20,123 nt of DNA, from assembly GCA_016214445.1 (NCBI GenBank), contig JACROM010000022.1, forward strand, positions 1 through 20,123, given 5' to 3'. This DNA is from Microcaldota archaeon (GTDB lineage Archaea; Micrarchaeota; Micrarchaeia; Norongarragalinales; Norongarragalinaceae). The position numbers and the translations under genes are program-made. The notes beneath the pieces were generated by a model that was not told the DNA's origin, did not search any database, and saw only the letters and a program-made list of their open reading frames with translations. Shown piece after piece: positions 1 through 6,103 of this stretch; position 1 is the stretch's first letter, and each line of letters opens with the position of its first letter.

Positions 1-1
1 G

Positions 2-229
2 TTCATCAACTACCTTTCGCTTTTGCTATATTACGAGTTATATGGCTTGTTGGTGGCGGACGAGTTGTTGAGTCACGTCTCTCCGAAGGATGTGGTGCTT
101 TATTTTTCGAGGGTTTATTGTGTTAGCTTAGGTTCGGAGGAATTGGTGTCTGAGGTTCCGAAACGGGTTGAAAAGCGTGGTAAAAAATTGGGTTTTCCGG
201 CAAACCTATTGCATATGTCGCGGAGTTAG
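2..229 (+). CDS. C-terminal fragment of an IS4/IS1634-like DDE transposase (cut by window edge)
   Basis: The frame is open to the left edge, so the TTG at 23 is not a believable start and only the last 75 codons are present. The readable piece begins FINYLSLLLYYELYG and continues with SPKDVVLYFSRVY and LVSEVPKRVEKRGKKLG. A hydrophobic helix, then an S-P-K-D-V-h-h-Y-h-S-R motif, then a V-S-E-V-P-K tail is the layout I know from the C-terminal ends of IS1634-like (IS4 superfamily) transposases in archaea. The catalytic DDE residues lie outside the window, so whether the gene is intact cannot be judged. I see no clear terminal inverted repeat in the roughly 140 bases after the stop. Confidence 0.55.
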   Translation, partial: FINYLSLLLYYELYGLLVADELLSHVSPKDVVLYFSRVYCVSLGSEELVSEVPKRVEKRGKKLGFPANLLHMSRS

Positions 230-319
230 GGATTAATTAATTTTGGCAATCGTTTTCTTTCCGATGGCTAAACTTCTTACTGCATGCTTCAAAGCCACCG
301 GCCAGCCGCTGTCCTCGGG

Positions 320-328
320 TTTAAAAAG
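320..328 (+). promoter_or_regulatory. TATA-like box before the DUF5678/retropepsin pair
   Basis: TTTAAAAAG is the only clear AT-rich promoter element in the 143-base gap after the transposase fragment. It lies about 45-50 bases before the start at 373, leaving a short leader that carries a Shine-Dalgarno sequence. The rest of the gap shows no gene or repeat that I can recognise. Confidence 0.4.
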
Positions 329-372
329 TCTGGAAACAATTTAATGTTGGAACGCTCGTGGAGGTATCTGAC

Positions 373-618
373 ATGAGTGAAATTACGGCTGATGAACTTC
401 AGCTTTTGAAGAACGCAAACAGGGACATGGACTGGCTGTCCAGGAACTATTCTGCGCTTATCCCTTCCTACAACCACAATTTTGTTGCGGTCAAAAACGA
501 GCGCATAGTGGCGTTCGGCGCTTCTTTGGATTCTGTGCTCAAAACCTTGGAAAACAAGGGCCTGAACCCCCAAACGACCCTCGTAAAGTATCTGTCTAAT
601 TCTGCAGTAATACTGTAG
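373..618 (+). CDS. DUF5678 domain protein
   Basis: An 81-residue cytoplasmic protein. I chose the ATG at 373 over the in-frame GTG at 358 because GGAGG (360-364) sits 8 bases before it and overlaps the GTG. The core reads DMDWLSRNYSALI, then NFVAVKNERIVAFGASLDSVLKTLENKGL, then VKYLSNSAVIL. A tryptophan plus tyrosine opening, a V-A-V-K-x-x-x-I-V-A-x-G hairpin and a helix ending in K-G-h is the DUF5678 signature, and the length fits a single-domain member. The biochemical role of DUF5678 is not known to me. It is followed 14 bases later by a retropepsin-like gene in the same direction, a pairing seen often in DPANN archaea, so the two probably form an operon and may act together. Confidence 0.7.
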   Translation: MSEITADELQLLKNANRDMDWLSRNYSALIPSYNHNFVAVKNERIVAFGASLDSVLKTLENKGLNPQTTLVKYLSNSAVIL

Positions 619-632
619 GCGCGGGCGTTTCG

Positions 633-1082
633 ATGAAAATACCTATACGTCTACTTAACGACCAGTTGAGCGTGGTCGCTTACTTCAAGGCACAAAGGCA
701 CAGGGTTCCCCTTAGCGTTGTTTCCTTTATTGTCGATACGGGCAGCAACAGGTCCATGTTGGGCTACGAAGACGTTGAACGGTTGAATTTGCCCCAGAAC
801 ACCCTTGAGTTCGTTGAAGACTCCCGGATAGGCGGGTGTTCAATAGGCCTGCATAAGATTGACGCGGCAGTTCTCTTGTTCACGGATGAAAGCGATAACG
901 GGCGAAGGTTTGAACTGGATTTTTCAGCCGGGTTGCCGCTTTCCAAAAAGGAGTTCGCTCGTTGTGCGGCCAGATTAATTCCGAGCATTCTCGGTTTGGA
1001 TTTCCTCAGGAAAACCGGTTTGTCCCTTCATTGTTTTCCAAAGCAAAACGATTATTATTTTGGTTTGGAGGGTTTGGGATGA
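633..1082 (+). CDS. Retropepsin-like (clan AA) aspartic protease
   Basis: A 149-residue single-domain protein. The motif FIVDTGSNRSML (residues about 32-43) holds the catalytic D-T-G-S of retropepsins, and ILGLDFLRKTGL near the C-terminus matches the usual I-L-G-x-D-h-L family motif that closes the flap domain. A single-domain protease of this kind works as a homodimer, each chain giving one catalytic Asp. No signal peptide or membrane segment is visible, so it is probably cytoplasmic. It lies 14 bases downstream of the DUF5678 gene and is likely co-transcribed with it. The substrate is unknown. Confidence 0.75.
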   Translation: MKIPIRLLNDQLSVVAYFKAQRHRVPLSVVSFIVDTGSNRSMLGYEDVERLNLPQNTLEFVEDSRIGGCSIGLHKIDAAVLLFTDESDNGRRFELDFSAGLPLSKKEFARCAARLIPSILGLDFLRKTGLSLHCFPKQNDYYFGLEGLG

Positions 1083-1167
1083 ATAATCGGCAGGCCTCGC
1101 ATGCATTTAAAATTTCTTTCATCCTTATAGGCGCGGGTTTTCATCATGAAACCGGAATGTGCTTCTT

Positions 1168-1713
1168 ATGCCTGTAGTGGTAATTGACGCGGAAACAACC
1201 GGCTTGGGCCACCACTCCAAACCTCCCCGGCCGGACGCGGTGGTACAGGTTGGGATGGCTTACCGGGCGAACGGGCGCGTGAGGCGTTGGTCCACCTACT
1301 GCAACCCCGGCGCGCAATACTTCGCTGGCGGCCGGGCGGACGAGGCGCTCCGCGTAAACGGCATCAGCTTGGAGACAATCATGTCCTCGCCTTCAGTTGG
1401 TGAAGCAGCTGAATCATTGGGCCGGCAACTCCGCAACGTCCGCCCTTTGGCTGACGCAATCGAATTCAGGTCTTTCAACAAGTCGTTCGACCTGCCTTTC
1501 CTTTCCGGCGACCCGTGGAACCTTGAACAATGCACGTGGGGCGATTGCATAATGCTGGACGCGCAGAAACACCTCCGTTGGTATAAGTGGCCGAAGCTTT
1601 CGGAAGCCGCGGAAGCGTTGGGAATAGAGTGGCCTGACGGGCCTGCCCACGATGCAGCAGTTGACGCGCATGCAGCGTTATTGGTCCATGAAAAAGTATG
1701 CGGAAGAGTTTAG
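1168..1713 (+). CDS. DnaQ-like 3'-5' exonuclease (DEDD family), C-terminus probably frameshifted
   Basis: The N-terminus VVVIDAETTGLG is the ExoI motif with Asp7 and Glu9 as metal ligands. FNKSFDLPFL carries the ExoII Asp, and AHDAAVDAHAA is the ExoIII H-D-A-x-x-D motif, so all DEDDh residues appear present. I chose ATG 1168, but an in-frame GTG at 1159 is also possible; a TATA-like TCCTTATAG lies at 1121-1129. The last residues VCGRV fall in a 70-bp tandem repeat. A shift of one base in the A5 run at 1691-1695 would give a longer natural-looking tail, HEKYAEEFRFCWLSGG followed by NPCEECLDGKPCGRV, ending at 1783 and carrying a CxxC-x5-C cluster. The present end may therefore be a mutation or a sequencing error. 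The enzyme should trim DNA or RNA 3' ends; its pathway is unclear. Confidence 0.8.
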   Translation: MPVVVIDAETTGLGHHSKPPRPDAVVQVGMAYRANGRVRRWSTYCNPGAQYFAGGRADEALRVNGISLETIMSSPSVGEAAESLGRQLRNVRPLADAIEFRSFNKSFDLPFLSGDPWNLEQCTWGDCIMLDAQKHLRWYKWPKLSEAAEALGIEWPDGPAHDAAVDAHAALLVHEKVCGRV

Positions 1714-1853
1714 GTTCTGTTGGTTGTCGGGCGGGAACCCTTGTGAGGAGTGCTTGGACGGAAAGCCTTGCGGAAGAGTTTAGGTTCTGTTGGTTGTCGG
1801 GCGGGAACCCTTGTGAGGAGTGCTTGGACGGAAAGCCTTGCGGAAAAGTTTAG
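1699..1853. repeat. 70-bp perfect tandem duplication plus partial third copy at the exonuclease 3' end
   Basis: Positions 1699-1768 and 1769-1838 are identical over 70 bases. A third partial copy begins at 1839, matching 14 of 15 bases to 1853 and decaying afterwards. Each unit starts TGCGGAAGAGTTTAG, so the short repeat at the unit ends could have supported slipped-strand duplication. Because 70 is not a multiple of 3, each copy lies in a different frame. One frame of the unit encodes FCWLSGGNPCEECLDGKPCG, which suggests that the duplicated DNA was once coding. Perfect identity implies a recent event. Confidence 0.95.
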
Positions 1854-1873
1854 CTTTTGTTTTGGAGTCGCGG

Positions 1874-2965
1874 TCACTTCTTGAAAATCTGGAATACGTC
1901 TTCGTCCTTGAACACGTGCGTGCGGCCCACTTTCTGTCCGGGGTGCTTGGCTGATTTCCCCCACACTTGTGCGTACTTGAGCAGTTTCTTGAGGTCCCTG
2001 TGAACAAGGTCGCATGCGTCGCCGACAGTGGAACCTTCCCTCACCAGCATCGGGTCGTCCTTGTCAACCCCCTTGAACCTCGTTTTGGTGTATATGCGGA
2101 TGAGCCGGAGTTTCCGGAAAATTTCCTCCTTGAGCTCCTCGAGGTTTTCCTTCTTTTCCGCAGAGACTGGCACGTACTTGAATGGGAGTTTGCCGATGCT
2201 GCCGGGCGGCGCCAAATCCACCTTGTTGAGGACGACAAGGGATGGCAAGTATTTGCGGTTTCCCACCAACACGTCTATGAGCTGGTCCACTGTCGCGTCC
2301 TGCCTTATGGTGACCGAACCGTTGAAGATTCCGTACTCGTTTACTATGTCGGTGACGAGCTTCTCGTCCAGGTGGCTTTGCTTGCAGGTGAACGCTATAT
2401 CGAGCCCGCCCCTTGCAGCTGGTTCTATCTTGATGTCGGGCGGCTCCTCGTCCAGCCGTATTCCTATGCCTTCGAGCTCCTCTCCAAGCCTTGAAACGTA
2501 TTTCGGGTCGAAGACGTCTACCATCAGCAAAACCATGTCCGCATTCCTCGCGACTGACAAGACTTCCTTTCCCCTTCCGACTCCTCCTTTTGCGCCTGCA
2601 ATGATTCCGGGCAGGTCAAGCAGCTGGATTTGCGCGCCCTTGTAATGCATGATGCCGGGTATGCAGGTGAGAGTTGTGAACGCGTAAGCGGCCATCTTGC
2701 TTTTCGCGCCGGTCAGAGCGTTGAGAAGGGTTGATTTGCCAACCGAAGGGAGGCCGATGAACACCACCGTCGCGTTGCCGGACTTCTTCACTGCAAAACC
2801 TGTTGACGCGCCGCCCCCTTTGCCGCCTTTTCCCCCCGATATCTGCTCCCGTTTCAGCTTGGCAAGCTTCGCCTTCAGCAGGCCGAGGTGGTGCTCCGTT
2901 GCCTTGTTCTTCTGCGTCTTGGACATCTGGTCCTCGATTTCAGTGATTTTTTCGGTTATTCCCAT
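1874..2965 (-). CDS. DRG-family GTPase with C-terminal TGS domain
   Basis: A 363-residue GTP-binding protein of the archaeal/eukaryal DRG (developmentally regulated GTP-binding) branch of the Obg family, thought to act on ribosomes or translation. An N-terminal helical region and a basic glycine-rich stretch (KREQISGGKGGKGGG) precede the G domain. Visible motifs are G1 GLPSVGKST (about 71-79), G3 DLPG (117-120), G4 NKVD (247-250) and G5 SAEK (268-271). The last 70 residues form the TGS domain, including DPMLVREGSTVGDACDLVH and GRTHVFKDEDVFQI. I chose ATG 2965 because upstream in-frame sequence (TETAGTIETWN and similar) is low-complexity and not DRG-like, and the length then fits the family. 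The gene stands alone, with a TATA-like box about 115 bases upstream. Confidence 0.92.
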   Translation of the reverse strand: MGITEKITEIEDQMSKTQKNKATEHHLGLLKAKLAKLKREQISGGKGGKGGGASTGFAVKKSGNATVVFIGLPSVGKSTLLNALTGAKSKMAAYAFTTLTCIPGIMHYKGAQIQLLDLPGIIAGAKGGVGRGKEVLSVARNADMVLLMVDVFDPKYVSRLGEELEGIGIRLDEEPPDIKIEPAARGGLDIAFTCKQSHLDEKLVTDIVNEYGIFNGSVTIRQDATVDQLIDVLVGNRKYLPSLVVLNKVDLAPPGSIGKLPFKYVPVSAEKKENLEELKEEIFRKLRLIRIYTKTRFKGVDKDDPMLVREGSTVGDACDLVHRDLKKLLKYAQVWGKSAKHPGQKVGRTHVFKDEDVFQIFKK

Positions 2966-3081
2966 ATGGCTTTTCACGTTTGTTTCCGTAATGCAACTCT
3001 TATGGCTTGTCCTTTCCGGTGCCGTTTTGCGGTTCCATGTTTCAATAGTTCCGGCAGTTTCAGTAGTTTCAATATTATGAT

Positions 3082-3091
3082 GCTTATAATG
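3082..3091 (-). promoter_or_regulatory. Candidate TATA box for the DRG GTPase
   Basis: On the minus strand this reads CATTATAAGC. It is 115 bases upstream of the DRG start, so the leader would be unusually long for this window. That leader contains degenerate direct repeats of GTTTCAATA/GTTTCAGTA type (about 3036-3075 on the plus strand). The box is a sequence-only inference. Between this box and the divergent zinc-ribbon promoter there is only a short GC-rich inverted repeat, AACCC-GGC-GGGTT, near 3104-3115. Confidence 0.35.
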
Positions 3092-3163
3092 CCGAGTGAA
3101 TAAAACCCGGCGGGTTGGCGGGCGCGCTTTCTTTTCGTCTCTCTTTTTGTCGCGCTCCCACTC

Positions 3164-3178
3164 AAAAAGCCTAAAAGC
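3164..3178 (+). promoter_or_regulatory. TATA-like element before the zinc-ribbon gene
   Basis: AAAAAGCCTAAAAGC lies about 27-41 bases before ATG 3205, which fits a short-leader or leaderless archaeal transcript. It faces away from the DRG promoter. Confidence 0.4.
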
Positions 3179-3204
3179 CCCGGGAATGCAAAACAATTAC
3201 GGGG

Positions 3205-3612
3205 ATGTTGTTGGAAAAGGTTGAAGGCTCGGTGAAGAAAGGAAGGGCGCAAGGAAAGGCTAAGGCGCGAGAGGCGAAGCTGGGAAAGGCTACGCCGGGA
3301 TTAGCGGAGTCTGGAATGGCGGGGACAGGAAAGGCGAAACAGGGAAGTATGGCGCCTGAAAACGCGAAGTCTTGGAAAGACGGTGTTACCGCCAACACAG
3401 CCAGCGCGTCCCATACGGCCCACGCTGCCAGCTCCGCCAGCTCATCCGGCATGTCTGACGAAGAAGCCGAGCTGAAGGGGTTCTGCAAGAAGTGCGGAAA
3501 AGCATACGGAGACGAGGAGCTGAAAACCGAAATCAACCTTGCTCAAGACGGCTGGTTCGAGGACTATACCTTGAGATGCCCCAAGGGGCACGTCATTTAC
3601 TTCAAGGACTGA
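3205..3612 (+). CDS. Small C-terminal zinc-ribbon protein with low-complexity N-terminus
   Basis: A 135-residue protein in two parts. Residues 1-82 are low-complexity, rich in Lys, Gly, Ala and Ser, with repeats of a G-K-A type, and are probably disordered. Residues 83-135 form a compact zinc-ribbon-like domain: FCKKCGKAYGDEEL gives the first CxxC, and LRCPKGHVIYFKD gives C-x-x-x-H, a likely second ligand pair. An internal ATG at 3451 (MSDEEAELKG) could produce the domain alone, and I cannot tell which start is used; ATG 3205 is supported by the TATA-like element upstream. The function is unknown; nucleic-acid or protein binding is the usual role of such ribbons. A second divergent copy of the final 11 codons and 3' flank lies at 5075-5118, beyond the AbiE-like cassette. 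Confidence 0.6.
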   Translation: MLLEKVEGSVKKGRAQGKAKAREAKLGKATPGLAESGMAGTGKAKQGSMAPENAKSWKDGVTANTASASHTAHAASSASSSGMSDEEAELKGFCKKCGKAYGDEELKTEINLAQDGWFEDYTLRCPKGHVIYFKD

Positions 3613-3620
3613 AAGGCAGT
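3577..3620. repeat. 44-bp direct repeat, left copy (att-like, 3' end of zinc-ribbon gene)
   Basis: This copy spans the last 11 codons, the stop and 8 following bases of the intact zinc-ribbon gene. It matches 5075-5118 at 40 of 44 positions in the same orientation, 1498 bases away. Between the two copies lies only the AbiE-like toxin-antitoxin operon. Confidence 0.85.
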
Positions 3621-3630
3621 CAATCCTTTT

Positions 3631-4410
3631 TCATTCCGTTTCCACGAACTTCCGGCCGGAAGCATATTGGGAGAAGCCGTAGTTTTCGTAGTTCGCGGCG
3701 AGGATCTGTTTCGCTTCGGACAGTATGCCGGCAAGCCCGGTTTCCTTGGCAAGGCTGGAAAGCCGTTCAGCGTTGACTCCGGTGTCGTGCAGCGCGAGGA
3801 CGTCGTTTGCGTCCTTCCAGATTTTGGAGTCCAAGTAACGGAGGTCCTGGTTGGGTTGTCGCCTCCGGCCGGTCCGTTCAACCAAGGCGACGCACTTTAG
3901 CAACAGAAGAAGTTCTTTTTTAGGCGCGAGAACGGAAAGGCCAGCTTCAAGTTCGAGGTTTGCGCTGCGTCCTTCTAGGATTTTCCACTCGAACCTTGTT
4001 TTGCCCACTTTCCATGAATTGGAGAGCAGGTCGGTGTCGAGGAGTATTTCCACGTTTTCCGCGTGTTTCACCAGCTGCCTCGGCTCCGGAATCCTCGGCT
4101 TGTAGTAACTGTTTTTTCTGCAGTATTCCTGCTCGAATTCCTCGCGGTCCCTCTTGTTTTTGAACACGAGGTCTATGTCTTTGGAGCCCAATGCCTGAAA
4201 GCCATACGGGTCTTCAAACCGATTTTCCACTGCTGCGACTTCGACTTTTCCATGTGGCCGCGCCCCGGGTTTCGTGTAATAGTATACTGCCCACCCACCT
4301 ACGAGGTAGGCCGTTCTGCGGTTCTCTTGGAGCCAGCGGGCTATGTTCAGGAGTTCGCGCCTGCTCGGCTCCGTGGTTGCGGGAGGATAGTCGGCTATTC
4401 TGGTTTCCAC
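3631..4410 (-). CDS. AbiEii-like nucleotidyltransferase, probable toxin of a type IV-like toxin-antitoxin pair
   Basis: A 259-residue protein of the polymerase-beta nucleotidyltransferase superfamily. AYLVGGWAVYYYT (about 34-46) is the G-G motif and GSKDIDLVF (about 75-83) the D-x-D metal site. The C-terminal half has KKELLLLLKCVALVER and KIWKDANDVLALH, like the K...R and K-D-x-x-D-h helices of AbiEii/DUF6036-type proteins. About 37 residues separate the G-G and D-x-D motifs, longer than usual, because of a segment (about 47-74) rich in charged and Gly residues. The start is a GTG at 4410, inside the preceding gene with a 16-base overlap, so the pair is translationally linked. In AbiE systems the enzyme adds nucleotides to a target such as tRNA; the target here is unknown. 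The cassette is flanked by 44-bp direct repeats. Confidence 0.7.
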   Translation of the reverse strand: METRIADYPPATTEPSRRELLNIARWLQENRRTAYLVGGWAVYYYTKPGARPHGKVEVAAVENRFEDPYGFQALGSKDIDLVFKNKRDREEFEQEYCRKNSYYKPRIPEPRQLVKHAENVEILLDTDLLSNSWKVGKTRFEWKILEGRSANLELEAGLSVLAPKKELLLLLKCVALVERTGRRRQPNQDLRYLDSKIWKDANDVLALHDTGVNAERLSSLAKETGLAGILSEAKQILAANYENYGFSQYASGRKFVETE

Positions 4411-4994
4411 TTCATCGCCTTTTTCCTTATCCAGTTTTCTGCTGCATACGCGTAGTTGCTTGAGTAAAGGTCCAGCAGCGTGCGCGGAAGGCTTGTGGAA
4501 AGCGAACGTCCGTGTTTTACCGGCGAAACCTGCAGGTCTTGCAGGTATATGTTGACTATGGTGGTGCCCTTCGGGAGATGCGACAGCTCGCTTAAAGAGG
4601 ATTCAGTTGCTTCCGCGCCCGGGGAGTAAAAATGCAGCTGCGGGTCGCGCAGGTAGTCGTCATATCTTTCCCACGCGCTGGTGAGGCAGCGGATGAACTT
4701 GTTGGTAGTGAAGTATTCGTCCGCTTTTTTTGCGGGCATGGCGAGCTGAAGGGTTGCTATTGGTTTTGGGAACGTGCGGTAAACGGCGAACAGGCCCAAA
4801 AGCCCGGGCCAGGTGGTTATGGCGTATTTTTTCCCTATTTTTGCGACAACGTTTTTTTCCTGCAAATAATGGATGAGGTTGTGCGCTGTCGCGAAGCTTG
4901 TGCCTGCTTTTTTCCATACCCTATACTGAGTAAAAGAGCCGAGTTCCATTACTGCTTCCAGCGCCCTGAGCGCCTTGGGCTTGGCCAAATCCAT
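4395..4994 (-). CDS. AbiEi-like winged-helix antitoxin/regulator
   Basis: A 199-residue protein. Residues 1-65 look like a winged helix: ALRALEAVMELGSFTQYRVWKK, then TSFATAHNLIHYLQEKNVV, then a K-I-G-K-K-Y wing. The C-terminal part ends LPRTLLDLYSSNYAYAAE, a motif I associate with archaeal wHTH partners of AbiEii-like nucleotidyltransferases. It is the first gene of a two-gene minus-strand operon and its end overlaps the toxin start. A TATA-like box 35-45 bases upstream suggests a short leader. Being DNA-binding, it probably represses its own promoter, but no operator is evident. The link to AbiEi is by layout and motifs, not by close sequence recognition. Confidence 0.6.
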   Translation of the reverse strand: MDLAKPKALRALEAVMELGSFTQYRVWKKAGTSFATAHNLIHYLQEKNVVAKIGKKYAITTWPGLLGLFAVYRTFPKPIATLQLAMPAKKADEYFTTNKFIRCLTSAWERYDDYLRDPQLHFYSPGAEATESSLSELSHLPKGTTIVNIYLQDLQVSPVKHGRSLSTSLPRTLLDLYSSNYAYAAENWIRKKAMKWKPE

Positions 4995-5028
4995 GTATCG
5001 TTAAAACCTAAATATGTTTGTAATTACC

Positions 5029-5040
5029 GATATATAAGTT
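5029..5040 (-). promoter_or_regulatory. TATA box of the AbiE-like operon
   Basis: On the minus strand this reads AACTTATATATC, about 35-45 bases before ATG 4994. The core TATATA is palindromic and could also drive plus-strand transcription into the displaced zinc-ribbon fragment. Confidence 0.5.
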
Positions 5041-5071
5041 TTGGCTTTTCCATCGGCAAGAAGTGTCTACG

Positions 5072-5110
5072 CGCTGCCCGAAGGGGCACGTGATTTGCTT
5101 CAAGGACTGA
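5072..5110 (+). pseudogene. Displaced 3' end of a zinc-ribbon gene (fragment)
   Basis: Only the last 12 codons remain, reading RCPKGHVICFKD and a stop, against RCPKGHVIYFKD in the intact gene at 3205-3612. There is no upstream coding match: the preceding bases belong to the AbiE-like promoter region. The repeat copy proper is 5075-5118 and includes 8 bases after the stop. This is best read as the original or alternative gene end left behind on the far side of the inserted cassette. Confidence 0.7.
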
Positions 5111-5118
5111 AAGGCGGT
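5075..5118. repeat. 44-bp direct repeat, right copy
   Basis: Partner of 3577-3620, with four mismatches, one of which changes Tyr to Cys. From here to 5196 there is no gene. That stretch holds only overlapping weak inverted repeats, GCTTGCA (5133-5139) with TGCAAGC (5159-5165) and ACGCTT (5145-5150) with AAGCGT (5162-5167), followed by T-rich DNA. Confidence 0.85.
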
Positions 5119-5196
5119 TGGACCTGTGCTGAGCTTGCAGTAATACGCTTTGGCCGATTGCAAGCGTTTCTTATTCCCTTCGTTTGCTTTTATCGA

Positions 5197-6102
5197 CTAA
5201 AGAGTGTACCCGCCGTCAACTCGGAAAACGTTTCCGGTAGTGTAGGCGGCGTAATCCGAAGCAAGGAATATCACGAATGCCGCGATTTCTTCCGGTTTGC
5301 CGAACCTTCCCAGGGGGATTTTCTGTTTCAGCGAGGCTTGGATGCTTTCCGGAATCTTCTTTACCATGTCGGTTTCCGTGAATCCGGGAGCAATGGCGTT
5401 GACCGTTATCTTCCGGGCAGCGAGTTCTTTCGCGAGCGACTTCGTGAACCCTATGAGCCCTGCTTTCGAGGCAGCGTAGTTGGTCTGGCCGAAATTGCCG
5501 TCCATCCCAACAATCGAGGAAATGTTTATGATTCTTCCGGAGTCGTTCATTTTTTCCAAAGCTGCTTTGGTTGAATAGAAAGCGCTCGTCAGGTTGGTTT
5601 TAATCACTTCTTCCCACTTGTCGGAAGTCATGTTCGAAAAAGCGGAGTCCTGAGTTATGCCGACGTTGTTCACCAACACGTCGATTCTGCCGAGTTTTTC
5701 CGTTGCTTGCGAGATGAATTCCTTTACTTTCGGTTCGTCGTTCATGTCGGTTTGGATTGCGATAGCGCCCTCTTTTTCCAGCGCCCCAGCTTCTTCCGTG
5801 CTCTTCCTGTAGGAGAAAGCGACTTTGGCCCCTGACTGCATTGCAGCCCTGACTATTGCCGCCCCGATTCCGCGGGAGCCGCCGGTTACTATTACCGTCT
5901 TGTTCTTGAGAAAATTCGGGGGCATTCTTAGAGGTTTGGCTTGTTCTTCTTCATAGGCCTCGCCTTCCCTGTAGTCCCTGAAGGTTTTCTTCAGCTTCCG
6001 GTTCCCGTTCTCATCCTCCAAAACAACACAATAGTAGGGGGTTGAAGGGTGTTCCGGCGAGGGAACAAGAACTTTTGTTGTTGTCTTGACTTTCCAAACC
6101 AT
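5197..6102 (-). CDS. Short-chain dehydrogenase (FabG/PhaB-like 3-oxoacyl reductase) with fused N-terminal OB-like segment
   Basis: A 301-residue protein. Residues about 60-301 are a complete FabG-type reductase: TGGSRGIG nucleotide motif (73-80), NNVG (145-148), catalytic Ser near 196 in NISSIVG, Tyr209 and Lys213 in YAASK, PGFTETDM, and the usual end VDGGYTL. It should reduce a 3-oxoacyl thioester with NAD(P)H. Residues 1-55 are extra: WKVKTTTKVLVP, PYYCVVLEDENG, FRDYREGE. They resemble the OB-fold half of DUF35 proteins, which pair with archaeal thiolases. I chose ATG 6102, one base after the thiolase stop; a TTG at 6114 is also in frame. It is the last gene of the 8935-5197 operon. With the thiolase it could make 3-hydroxyacyl-CoA. 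Confidence 0.88.
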   Translation of the reverse strand: MVWKVKTTTKVLVPSPEHPSTPYYCVVLEDENGNRKLKKTFRDYREGEAYEEEQAKPLRMPPNFLKNKTVIVTGGSRGIGAAIVRAAMQSGAKVAFSYRKSTEEAGALEKEGAIAIQTDMNDEPKVKEFISQATEKLGRIDVLVNNVGITQDSAFSNMTSDKWEEVIKTNLTSAFYSTKAALEKMNDSGRIINISSIVGMDGNFGQTNYAASKAGLIGFTKSLAKELAARKITVNAIAPGFTETDMVKKIPESIQASLKQKIPLGRFGKPEEIAAFVIFLASDYAAYTTGNVFRVDGGYTL

Positions 6103-6103
6103 T

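Noticed and set aside
1874..3196. The full 440-codon frame as the DRG GTPase
   Set aside because: The first 77 codons are low-complexity and unlike DRG proteins; ATG 2965 gives the family's usual length.
3171..3536. Minus-strand frame with Ala-Phe-Pro repeats opposite the zinc-ribbon gene
   Set aside because: It mirrors the Gly-Lys-Ala repeats of the plus strand and has no promoter or family match.
5111..5196. Overlapping inverted repeats as a terminator or small RNA
   Set aside because: The stems are 6-7 bp with long loops and compete with each other; too weak to call.
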